From Hydractinia symbiolongicarpus (taxonomy: Eukaryota > Cnidaria > Hydrozoa > Anthoathecata > Hydractiniidae): a stretch of 64,000 nucleotides of DNA. The notes below the pieces were generated by a model. It did no database searches. It saw nothing but the letters and a program-made list of their open reading frames with translations, and was not told the origin of the DNA. The stretch spans positions 7,876,001-7,940,000 of the forward strand of contig NC_079876.1 of NCBI RefSeq assembly GCF_029227915.1, read 5' to 3'. The translations under genes and the position numbers were made by a program. Within the stretch, counting starts at the first letter, position 1. The number at the start of each line of letters is the position of its first letter. Of the stretch, positions 51,398 through 63,204 are shown piece by piece.

Positions 51398-54300
51398 ATG
51401 AGACTTGTAGTTTTCAAAAATGTTTTCATTTTTGATGAGACGCTGAATAAAAGAAGTTTAATCGCCGGCAAACGAAAACCTGCGATTTCCCGTAAATCCC
51501 GGACTCGGCCCGTATAGTCAAAAGTATACAAAGAAAGTACCCAGGGTGTAAACTCATTTCCCGAACGATTTTTTAAATTATTATTTCACCACTAAAGCCC
51601 ATGAGACTTGTAGTTTTTAAAAATGTTTTCATTTTTGATGAAACACTGAATAAAAGAAGTTTAAACGCCGGCAAACGAAAACCCGCGACTTCCCGTAAAT
51701 CCTGGACTCGGCCCGTATAGTCAAAAGTATACGAAGAAAGCACCCAGGGAGTAAACTCATTTTCCGAACGATTTTTTAAAATATTTTTTCACCACTAAAA
51801 CGCATGAGACTTGTAGTTTTCAAAAATGTTTTCATTTTTGATGAGACGCTGAATAAAAGAAGTTTAATCGCCGGCAAACGAAAACCTGCGATTTCCCGTA
51901 AATCCCGGACTCGGCCCGTATAGTAATGAAAGTACCCAGGGAGTAAACTCATTTCCCGAACGATTTTTTATATTATTTTTTTACCACTAAACGCATGAGA
52001 CTTGTAGTTTTCAAAAATGTTTTCATATTTGATGGGACGCTGAATAAAAGAAGTTTAATCGCCGGCAAACGAAAATCCGCGATTTCCCGTAAATCCCGGA
52101 CTCGGCCCGTATAGTCAAAAGTATACAAAAAAAGTACCCATGGAGTAAACTCATTTCCCGAACGATTTTTTAAATTTTTTTTCACCACTAAAACGCATGA
52201 GACTTGTAGTTTTCAAAAATGTTTTCATTTTTGATGAGACGCAGAATAAAAGAAGTTTAATCGCCGGCAAACGAAAACCTGCGATTTCCCGTAAATCCCG
52301 GACTCGGCCGGTATAGTCAAAAGTATACAAAGAAAGTACCCAGGGTGTAAACTCATTTCCCGAACGATTTTTTAAATTATTATTTCACCACTAAAGCCCA
52401 TGAGACTTGTAGTTTTTAAAAATGTTTTCATTTTTGATGAAACGCTGAATAAAAGAAGTTTAAACGCCGGTAAACGAAAACCCGCGACTTCCCGTTAATC
52501 CCGGACTCGGCCCGTATAGTCAAAAGTATACGAAGAAAGCACCCAAGGAGTAAACTCATTTTTTAAACGATTTTTTAAAATATTTTTTCACCACTAAAAC
52601 GCATGAGACTTGTAGTTTTCAAAAATGTTTTCATTTTTGATGAGACGCTGAATAAAAGAAGTTTAATCGCCGGCAAACGAAAACCTGCGATTTCCTGTAA
52701 ATCCCGGACTCGGCCCGTATAGTAATGAAAGTACCCGGGATGTAAACTCATTTCCCGAACGATTTTTTAAGTTATTATTTCACCACTAAAACCCATGAGA
52801 CTTGTAGTTTTCAAAAATGTTTTCATTTTTGATGAGACGCTGAATAAAAGAAGTTTAATCGCCAGCAAACGAAAACCTGCGATTTCCCGTAAATCTCGGA
52901 CTCGGCCCGGATAGTCAAAAGTATACAAAGAAAGTACCCAGGGTGTAAACTCATTTCCCGAACGATTTTTTAAATTATTATTTCACCACTAAAGCCCATG
53001 AGACTTGTAGTTTTTTAAAATGTTTTCATTTTTGATGAGACGCTGAATAAAAGAAGTTTAATCGCCGGCAAACGAAAACCCGCCATTTCCCGTAAACCCC
53101 GGACACGGCCCGCATAGTCAAAAGTATACAAAGAAAGTACCCAGGGAGTAAACTCATTTCCCGCACGATTTTTTAAATTATTTTTTCACCACTAAAACGC
53201 ATGAGACTTGTAGTTTTCAAAATTGTTTTCATTTTTGATGAGACGCTGAATAAAAGAAGTTTAATCGCCGGCAAACGAAAACCTTCGATTTCCCGTAAAT
53301 CCCGGACTCGGCCCGTATAGTCAAAAGTATACAAAGAAAGTACCCAGAGTGTAAACTCATTTCCCGAACGTTTTTTTAAATTATTATTTCACCACTAAAG
53401 CCCATAAGACTTGTAGTTTTTAAAAATGTTTTCATTTTTGATGAGACGCTGAATAAAAGAAGTTTAAACGCCGGCAAAAGAAAACCCGCGGCTTCCCGTA
53501 AATCCCGGACTCGGCCCGTATAGTTAAAAGTATACAAAGAAAGTACCCAGGGAGTAAACTCATTTCCCGAACGATTTTTTAAAATATTTTTTCACCACTA
53601 AAACGCATGAGACTTGTAGTTTTCAAAAATGTTTTCATTTTTGATGAGACGCTGAATAAAAGAAGTTTAATCGCCGGCAAACGAAAACCTGCGATTTCCC
53701 GTAAATCTCGGACTCGGCCCGTATAGTAATGAAAGTACCCGGGATGTAAACTCATTTCCCAAACGATTTTTTAAATTATTATTTCACCACTAAAACCCAT
53801 GAGACTTGTAGTTTTTAAAAATGTTTTCATTTTTGATGAGACGCTGAATAAAAGAAGTTTAATCGCCGGCAAACGAAAACCGGCGACTTCCCGTAAATCC
53901 CGGATTCGGCCCGTATAGTCAAAAGTATACAAAGAAAGTACCCAGGGAGTAAACTCATTTCCCGAACGATTTTTTAAATTATATTTTCACCACTAAAACG
54001 CATGAGACTTTTAGTTTTCAAAAATGTTTTCATTTTTGATGAGACGCTGAATGAAAGAAGTTTAATCGCCGGCAAACGAAAACCTGCGATTTCCCGTAAA
54101 TCCCGGACTCTGCCCGTATAGTCAAAAGTATACAAAGAAAGTACCCAGGGTGTAAACTCATTTCCCGAACGATTTTTTAAATTATTATTTCACCACTAAA
54201 GCCCATGAGACTTGTAGTTTTCAAAAATGTTTTCATTTTTGAAGAGACGCTGAATAAAAGAAGTTTAATCGCCGGCAAACGAAAACCCGCCATTTCCCGT

Positions 54301-57300
54301 AAACCCCGGACTCAGCCCGCATATTCAAAAGTATACAAAGAAAGTACCCAGGGAGTAAACTCATTTCCCGAACGATTTTTTAAAATATTTTCTTACCACT
54401 AAAACGCATGAGACTTGTAGTTTTCAAAAATGTTTTCATTTTTGATGAGACGCTGAATAAAAGAAGTTTAATCGCCGGCAAACGAAAACCTGCGATTTCC
54501 CGTAAATCCCGGACTCGGCCCGTATAGTCAAAAGTATACAAAGAAAGTACCCAGGGTGTAAACTCATTTCCCGAACGATTTTTTAAATTATTATTTCACC
54601 ACTAAAGCCCATTAGACTTGTAGTTTTTAAAAATGTTTTCATTTTTGATGAAACACTGAATAAAAGAAGTTTAAACGCCGGCAAACGAAAACCCGCGACT
54701 TCCGTAAATCCCGGACTCGGCCCGTATAGTCAAAAGTATACGAAGAAAGCACCCAGGGAGTAAACTCATTTCCCGAACGATTTTTTAAATTATTTTTTTA
54801 CCACTAAAACGCATGAGACTTGTAGTTCTCAAAAATGTTTTCATTTTTGATGAGACGCTGAATAAAAGAAGTTTAATCGCCGGCAAACGAAAACCTGCGA
54901 TTTCCCGTAAATCCCGGACTCGGCCCGTATAGTCAAAAGTATACAAAGAAAGTACCCAGGGTGTAAACTCATTTTCCGAACGATTTTTTAAATTATTATT
55001 TCACCACTAAAGCCCATGAGACTTGTAGTTTTTAAAAATGTTTTCATTTTTGATGAAACACTGAATAAAAGAAGTTTAAACGCCGGCAAACGAAAACCCG
55101 CGACTTCCCGTAAATCCCGGACTCGGCCCGTATAGTCAAAAGTATACGAAGAAAGCACCCAGGGAGTAAACTCATTTTCCGAACAATTTTTTAAAATATT
55201 TTTTCACCACTAAAACGCATGAGACTTGTAGTTTTTAAAAATGTTTTCATTTTTGATGAGACGCTGAATAAAAGAAGTTTAATCGCCGGCAAACGAAAAC
55301 CTGCGATTTCCCGTAAATCCCGGACTCGGCCCGTATAGTAATGAAAGTACCCGGGATGTAAACTCATTTCCCGAACGATTTTTTAAGTTATTATTTCACC
55401 ACTAAAACCCATGAGACTTGTAGTTTTCAAAAATGTTTTCACTTTTGATGAGACGCTGAATAAAAGAAGTTTAATCGCCGGCAAACGAAAACCTGCGATT
55501 TCTCGTAAATCCCGGACTCGGCCCGCATAGTCAAAAGTATACAAAGAAAGTACCCAGGGAGTAAACTCATTTCCCGAAAGATTTTTTAAATTATTTTTTC
55601 ACCACTAAAACGCATGAGACTTGTAGTTTTCAAAATGGTTTTCATTTTTGATGAGACGCTGAATAAAAGAAGTTTAATCGCCGACAAACGAAAACCTGCG
55701 ATTTCCCGTAAATCCCGGACTCGGCCCGTATAGTCAAAAGTATACGAAGAAAGCACCCAGGGAGTAAACTCATTTCCCGAACGATTTTTTAAATTATATT
55801 TTCACCACTAAAACGCATGAGACTTGTAGTTTTCAAAAATGTTTTCATTTTTGATGAGACGCTGAATGAAAGAAGTTTAATCGCCGGTAAACGAAAACCT
55901 GCGATTTCCCGTAAATCCCGGACTCTGCCCGTATAGTCAAAAGTATACAAAGAAAGTACCCAGGGTGTAAACTCATTTCCCGAACGATTTTTTAAATTAT
56001 TATTTCACCACTAAAGCCCATGAGACTTGTAGTTTTTAAAAATGTTTTCATTTTTGAAGAGACGCTGAATAAAAGAAGTTTAATCGCCGGCAAACGAAAA
56101 CCCGCCATTTCCCGTAAACCCCGGACTCAGCCCGCATATTCAAAAGTATACAAAGAAAGTACCCAGGGAGTAACCTCATTTCCCGAACGATTTTTTAAAT
56201 TAATTTTTTACCACTAAAACGCATGAGACTTGTAGTTTTCAAAAATGTTTTCATTTTTGATGAGACGCTGAATAAAAGAAGTTTAATCGCTGGCAAACGA
56301 AAACCTGCGATTTCCCGTAAATCCCGGACTCGGCCCGTATAGTCAAAAGTATACAAAGAAAGTACCCAGGGTGTAAACTCATTTCCCGAACGATTTTTTA
56401 AATTATTATTTCACCACTAAAGCCCATGAGACTTGTAGTTTTTAAAAATGTTTTCATTTTTGATGAAACACTGAATAAAAGAAGTTTAAACGCCGGCAAA
56501 CGAAAACCCGCGACTTCCCGTAAATCCCGGACTCGGCCCGTATAGTCAAAAGTATACGAAGAAAGCACCCAGGGAGTAAACTCATTTTCCGAACGATTTT
56601 TTAAAATATTTTTTCACCACTAAAACGCATGAGACTTGTAGTTTTCAAAAATGTTTTCATTTTTGATGAGACGCTGAATAAAAGAAGTTTAATCGCCGGC
56701 AAACGAAAACCTGCGATTTCCCGTAAATCCCGGACTCGGCCCGTATAGTAATGAAAGTACCCGGGATGTAAACTCATTTCCCGAACGATTTTCTAAGTTA
56801 TTATTTCACCACTAAAACCCATGAGACTTGTAGTTTTTAAAAATGTTTTCATTTTTGATGAGACGCTGAATAAAAGAAGTTTAATCGCCGGCAAACGAAA
56901 ACCTGCGATTTCTCGTAAATCCCGGACTCGGCCCGCATAGTCAAAAGTATACAAAGAAATTACCCAGGGAGTAAACTCATTTCCCGAAAGATTTTTTAAA
57001 TTATTTTTTCACCACTAAAACGCATGAGACTTGTAGTTTTCAAAATTGTTTTCATTTTTGATGAGACGCTGATTAAAAGAAGTTTAATCGCCGGCAAACG
57101 AAAACCTGCGATTTCCCGTAAATCCCGGACTCGGCCCGTATAGTCAAAAGTATACGAAGAAAGCACCCAGGGAGTAAACTCATTTTCCGAAAGATTTTTT
57201 AAAATATTTTTTCACCACTAAAACGCATGAGACTTGTAGTTTTCAAAAATGTTTTCATTTTTGATGAGACGCTGAATAAAAGAAGTTTAATCGCCGGCAA

Positions 57301-57940
57301 ACGAAAACCTGCGATTTCCCGTAAATCCCGGACTCGGCCCGTATAGTAATGAAAGTACCCGGGATGTAAACTCATTTCCCGAACGATTTTTTAAGTTATT
57401 ATTTCACCACTAAAACCCATGAGACTTGTAGTTTTCAAAAATGTTTTCATTTTTGATGAGACGCTGAATAAAAGAAGTTTAATCGCCGGCAAACGAAAAC
57501 CTGCGATTTCTCGTAAATCCCGGACTCGGCCCGTATAGTCAAAAGTATACAAAGAAAGTACCCAGAGTGTAAACTTATTTCCCGAACGTTTTTTTAAATT
57601 ATTATTTCACCACTAAAGCCCATGAGACTTGTAGTTTTTAAAAATGTTTTCATTTTTGATGAGACGCTGAATAAAAGAAGTTTAATCGCCGGCAAACGAA
57701 AACCCGCCATTTCCCGTAAACTCCGGACTCGGCCCGCATAGTTAAAAGTATACAAAGAAAGTACCCAGGGAGTAAACTCATTTCCCGAACGATTTTTTAA
57801 AATATTTTTTCACCACTAAAACGCATGAGACTTGTAGTTTTCAAAAATGTTTTCATTTTTGATGAGACGCTGAATAAAAGAAGTTTAATCGCCGGCAAAC
57901 GAAAACCTGCGATTTCCCGTAAATCCCGGACTCGGCCCGT
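50383..57940. repeat. Long-range copy of 21156-28710 (about 7.6 kb)
   Basis: All monomers align at a constant offset of 29,227 bp, including the 191-bp short unit (51804), the GATGGG unit (51995), the CGCCAGC unit (52795), the one-base-deleted unit (54611) and the AACTCCGG/GTTAAAAG unit (57622). Its portion 53201-57940 also matches 35260 to about 39997. Private changes include AAATCTCGG (53607 unit) and AAAATGGTT (55611 unit). The match ends inside the monomer at 57825. Confidence 0.92.
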
Positions 57941-58219
57941 ATAGTAATGAAAGTACCCGGGATGTAAACTCATTTCCCGAACGATTTTTTAAATTATTAT
58001 TTCACCACTAAAGCCCATGAGACTTGTAGTTTTTAAAAATGTTTTCATTTTTGATGAGACGCTGAATAAAAGAAGTTTAATCGCCGGCATACGAAAACCC
58101 GTCATTTCCCATAAACCCCGGACTCGGCCCGCATAGTCAAAAGTATACAAAGAAAGTACCCAGGGAGTAAACTCATTTCCCGAACGATTTTTTAAATTAT
58201 TTTTTCACCACTAAAACGC
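57825..58219. repeat. Junction monomers between the homogenised array and the divergent block
   Basis: 57825-58016 is a short monomer with CCCGGGATG but a tail AAATTATTATTTCACC ending AAAGCCC, a combination belonging to standard CAGGGTG units, so it appears hybrid. 58017-58219 carries GGCATACG, CCCGTCATTTCCC and ATAAACC, which I did not see together elsewhere. Confidence 0.8.
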
Positions 58220-58887
58220 ATGAGTCTTGTAGTTTTCAAAATTGTTTTCATTTTTGATGAGACGCTGAATAAAAGAAGTTTAATCGCCGGCAAAAAAAAA
58301 CCTGCGATTTCCCGTAAATCCCGGACTCGGCCCGTATAGTCAAAAGTATACAAAGAAAGTACCCAGGGTGTAAACTCATTTCCCGAACGATTTTTTAAAT
58401 TATTATTTCACCACTAAAACGCATGAGACTTGCAGTTTTCAAAAATGTTTTCATTTTTGATGAGACGCTGAATAAAAGAAGTTTAATCGCCGGCAAACGA
58501 AAAACTGCGATTTCCCGTAAATCCCGGACCCGGCCCGTATAGTCGAATGTATACAAAGAAAGTACCCTGTGAGTAAACTCATTTCCCGAACGATTTTTGA
58601 AATTATTTTTTCACCACTGAAACGCATGAGACTTGTAGTTTTCAGAAATGTTTTCATTTTTGATGAGACGCTTAATGAAAATGGTTTAATCGCCAGCAAA
58701 CGAAAACCCGCGATTTCCCGTAAATCCCGGGCTTGGCCCGTATAGTCGAATGTATACAAAGAAAGTACCCAGGGAGTAAACTCATTTCCCGAACAATTTT
58801 TTAAATTATATTTTCACCACTAAGTACCCAGGGAGTAAACTCATTTCCGGAACGATTTTTTAAATTATTTTTTCACCACTGGAACGC
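58220..58887. repeat. 668-bp unit, tandem copy 1 (three monomers plus a truncated piece)
   Basis: Monomers start at 58220 (GAGTCTTG, CAAAATTG, an A9 run), 58423 (TTGCAGTTTTC, AAAACTGCG, GACCCGG) and 58626 (N-type, ending at CCACTA near 58822). A 65-bp 3-prime monomer fragment follows. The unit repeats at once as 58888-59555. Confidence 0.92.
58823..58887 (+). repeat. Truncated monomer fragment (65 bp)
   Basis: After TTCACCACTA the sequence jumps straight to AGTACCCAGGGAG, omitting the first ~138 bases of a monomer, and ends CACTGGAACGC. The join is within a short CTA/AAGTA-rich context, suggesting a deletion or an illegitimate crossover. The same fragment recurs at 59491-59555 because the whole 668-bp unit was duplicated. 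Confidence 0.92.
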
Positions 58888-59555
58888 ATGAGACTTGTAG
58901 TTTTCAAAATTGTTTTCATTTTTGATGAGACGCTGAATAAAAGAAGTTTAATCGCCGGCAAAAAAAAACCTGCGATTTCCCGTAAATCCCGGACTCGGCC
59001 CGTATAGTCAAAAGTATACAAAGAAAGTACCCAGGGTGTAAACTCATTTCCCGAACGATTTTTTAAATTATTATTTCACCACTAAAACGCATGAGACTTG
59101 CAGTTTTCAAAAATGTTTTCATTTTTGATGAGACGCTGAATAAAAGAAGTTTAATCGCCGGCAAACGAAAAACTGCGATTTCCCGTAAATCCCGGACCCG
59201 GCCCGTATAGTCGAATGTATACAAAGAAAGTACCCTGTGAGTAAACTCATTTCCCGAACGATTTTTGAAATTATTTTTTCACCACTGAAACGCATGAGAC
59301 TTGTAGTTTTCAGAAATGTTTTCATTTTTGATGAGACGCTTAATGAAAATGGTTTAATCGCCAGCAAACGAAAACCCGCGATTTCCCGTAAATCCCGGGC
59401 TTGGCCCGTATAGTCGAATGTATACAAAGAAAGTACCCAGGGAGTAAACTCATTTCCCGAACAATTTTTTAAATTATATTTTCACCACTAAGTACCCAGG
59501 GAGTAAACTCATTTCCGGAACGATTTTTTAAATTATTTTTTCACCACTGGAACGC
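58888..59555. repeat. 668-bp unit, tandem copy 2
   Basis: This matches 58220-58887 base for base as far as I could follow, except GAGACTTG for GAGTCTTG near its start and an A8 run (GGCAAAAAAAACC) one base different in register from copy 1. It includes the second truncated fragment at 59491-59555. The next monomer, 59556, begins TTTTAAGAAATG and is a different N-type unit, so the tandem stops at two copies. Confidence 0.88.
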
Positions 59556-62500
59556 ATGAGACTTGTAGTTTTAAGAAATGTTTTCATTTTTGATGAGACG
59601 CTTAATGAAAATGGTTTAATCGCCAGCAAACGAAAACCCGCGATTTCCCGTAAATCCCGGGCTTGGCCCGTATAGTCGAATGTATACAAAGAAAGTACCC
59701 TGTGAGTAAACTCATTTCCCGAACGATTTTTTAAATTTTTTTTTCACCACTAAAACGCATGAGACTTGTAGTTTTCAAAAATGTTTTCATTTTTGATGAG
59801 ACGCTTAATGAAAGAGGTTTAATCGCCGGCAACCGAAATCCCGCGTTTTCCCGTAAATCCGGGGCTTGGCCCGTATAGTCGAATGTATACAAAGAAAGTA
59901 CCCAGGGAGTAAACTCCGTTTCCCGAACGATTTTTTAAATTTTTTTTTCACCACTAAAACGCATGAGACTTGTAGTTTTCAAAAAATTTTTCATTTTTGA
60001 TGAGACGCTTAATGAAAGTGGTTTAATTGCCAGCAAACGAAAACCCGCGATTTCCCGTAAATCCCGGGATTGGCCCGTATAGTCAAAAGTATACAAAGAA
60101 AGTATCCAGGGACTAAACTCATTTCCCGAACGATTTTTTATATTATTTTTTTACCACTAAACGCATTAGACTTGTAGTTTTCAAAAATATTTTCATATTT
60201 GATGGGACGCTGAATAAAAGAAGTTTAATCGCCGGCAAACGAAAATCCGCGATTTCCCGTAAATCCCGGACTCGGCCCGTATAGTCAAAAGTATACAAAG
60301 AAAGTACCCAGGGACTAAACTCATTTCCCGAACGATTTTTTATATTATTTTTTTACCACTAAACGCATGAGACTTGTAGTTTTTAAAAATTTTTTCATAT
60401 TTGATGGGACGCTGAATAAAAGAAGTTTAATCGCCGGCAAACGAAAATCCGCGATTTCCCGTAAATCCCGGACTCGGCCCGTATAGTCAAAAGTATACAA
60501 AGAAAGTACCCATGGAGTAAACTCATTTCCCGAACGATTTTTTAAATTTTTTTTTCACCACTAAAACGCATGAGACTTGTAGTTTTCAAAAATGTTTTCA
60601 TTTTTGATGAGACGCTTAATGAAAAAGGTTTAATCGCCGGCAAACGAAATCCTGCGTTTTCCCGTAAATCCGGGGCTTGGCCCGTATAGTCGAATGTATA
60701 CAAAGAAAGTACCCAGGGAGTAAACTCCGTTTCCCGAACGATTTTTTAAATTTTTTTTCACCACTAAAACGCATGAGACTTGTAGTTTTCAAAAATGTTT
60801 TCATTTTTGATGAGACGCTTAATGAAAGAGGTTTAATCGCCGGCAAACGAAATCCCGCGTTTTCCCGTAAATCCGGGGCTTGGCCCGTATAGTCGAATGT
60901 ATACAAAGAAAGTACCCAGGGAGTAAACTCCGTTTCCCGAACGATTTTTTAAATTTTTTTTTCACCACTAAAACGCATGAGACTTGTAGTTTTCAAAAAA
61001 TTTTTCATTTTTGATGAGACGCTTAATGAAAGTGGTTTAATCGCCAGCAAACGAAAACCCGCGATTTCCCGTAAATCCCGGGATTGGCCCGTATAGTCAA
61101 AAGTATACAAAGAAAGTACCCAGGGACTAAACTCATTTCCCGAACGATTTTTTATATTATTTTTTTACCACTAAACGCATGAGACTTGTAGTTTTCAAAA
61201 ATATTTTCATATTTGATGGGACGCTGAATAAAAGAAGTTTAATCGCCGGCAAACGAAAATCCGTGATTTCCCGTAAATCCCGGACTCGGCCCGTATAGTC
61301 AAAAGTATACAAAGAAAGTACCCAGGGACTAAACTCATTTCCCGAACGATTTTTTATATTATTTTTTTACCACTAAACGCATGAGACTTGTAGTTTTCAA
61401 AAATATTTTCATATTTGATGGGACGCTTAATGAAAGAGGTTTAATCGCCGGCAAACGAAATCCCGCGTTTTCCCGTAAATCCGGGGCTTGGCCCGTATAG
61501 TCGAATGTATACAAAGAAAGTACCCAGGGAGTAAACTTATTTTCCGAACGATTTTTTAAATTTTTTTTTCACCACTAAAACGCATGAGACTTGTAGTTTT
61601 CAAAAATGTTTTCAATTTTGATAAAACGCTGAATAAAAGAAGTTTAATCGCCAGCAAACGAAAACCCGCGATTTCCCGTAAATCCCGGCTTGGCGTGTAT
61701 GGTCAAAAGTATACAAAGAAAGTGCCCAGGGAGTAAACTCATTTTCCGAACGATTTTTTAAATTATTTTTTCACCACTAAAACGCATAAGACTTGTAGTT
61801 TTTAAAAATGTTTTCATTTTTGATGAGACGCTGAATAAAAGCAGTTTAATCCCCGGCAAACGAAAACCTGCGATTTCCCGTAAATCCCGGACTCGGCCCG
61901 AATAGTCAAAAGTATACAAAAAAAGTACCCAGGGAGTAAACTCATTTCCCAAACGAATTTTTAAATTATTTTTTCACCACTAAAACGCATGAGACTTGTA
62001 GTTTTCAAAAATATTTTCATATTTGATGGGACGCTGAATAAAAGAAGTTTAATCGCCGGCAAACGAAAATCCGCGATTTCCCGTAAATCCCGGACTCGGC
62101 CCGTATAGTCAAAAGTATACAAAGAAAGTACCCAGGGACTAAACTCATTTCCCGAACGATTTTTTATATTATTTTTTTACCACTAAACGCATGAGACTTG
62201 TAGTTTTTAAAAATTTTTTCATATTTGATGGGACGCTGAATAAAAGAAGTTTAATCGCCGGCAAACGAAAATCCGCGATTTCCCGTAAATCCCGGACTCG
62301 GCCCGTATAGTCAAAAGTATACAAAGAAAGTACCCATGGAGTAAACTCATTTCCCGAACGATTTTTTAAATTTTTTTTTCACCACTAAAACGCATGAGAC
62401 TTGTAGTTTTCAAAAATGTTTTCATTTTTGATGAGACGCTTAATGAAAAAGGTTTAATCGCCGGCAAACGAAATCCTGCGTTTTCCCGTAAATCCGAGGC

Positions 62501-63204
62501 TTGGCCCGTATAGTCGAATGTATACAAAGAAAGTACCCAGGGAGTAAACTCCGTTTCCCGAACGATTTTTTAAATTTTTTTTCACCACTAAAACGCATGA
62601 GACTTGTAGTTTTCAAAAATGTTTTCATTTTTGATGAGACGCTTAATGAAAGAGGTTTAATCGCCGGCAAACGAAATCCCGCGTTTTCCCGTAAATCCGG
62701 GGCTTGGCCCGTATAGTCGAATGTATACAAAGAAAGTACCCAGGGAGTAAACTCCGTTTCCCGAACGATTTTTCAAATTTTTTTTTCACCACTAAAACGC
62801 ATGAGACTTGTAGTTTTCAAAAAATTTTTCATTTTTGATGAGACGCTTAATGAAAGTGGTTTAATCGCCAGCAAGCGAAAACCCGCGATTTCCCGTAAAT
62901 CCCGGGATTGGCCCGTATAGTCAAAAGTATACAAAGAAAGTACCCAGGGACTAAACTCATTTCCCGAACGATTTTTTATATTATTTTTTTACCACTAAAC
63001 GCATGAGACTTGTAGTTTTCAAAAATATTTTCATATTTGATGGGACGCTGAATAAAAGAAGTTTAATCGCCGGCAAACGAAAATCCGCGATTTCCCGTAA
63101 ATCCCGGACTCGGCCCGTATAGTCAAAAGTATACAAAGAAAGTACCCAGGGACTAAACTCATTTCCCGAACGATTTTTTATATTATTTTTTTACCACTAA
63201 ACGC
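59556..63204. repeat. Divergent N-type/GATGGG-type block with nested duplications
   Basis: Monomers start at 59556, 59759 (204 bp), 59963, 60165 (ATTAGAC), 60367, 60570, 60773 (204 bp), 60977, 61179, 61381, 61584, 61786, 61989, 62191, 62394, 62597, 62801 and 63003. Segment 60165-61380 (1,216 bp) recurs as 61989-63204 (offset 1,824), and 59759-60366 recurs as 60773-61380 (offset 1,014). Features mostly limited to this block are ACTCCGTTTCCCG, AAAAAATTTTTC, GGGACTAAAC and, in 61584, GGCGTGTATGGTC. 61381 is a hybrid with a GATGGG head and an N-type body. Confidence 0.9.

Noticed and set aside
23974-57940. Possibility that the long near-identical blocks are purely assembly errors
   Set aside because: Each copy has its own private substitutions (for example 38086, 43383, 44733, 53707) and a one-base insertion near 40790, which argues for real copies. 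It cannot be excluded without reads.
58451-58759. Longest open frame seen, 102 codons on the minus strand, repeated at 59119-59427
   Set aside because: It simply runs through one and a half monomers where two stops happen to be missing, and it is doubled by the 668-bp tandem duplication. No start context or domain supports a gene.
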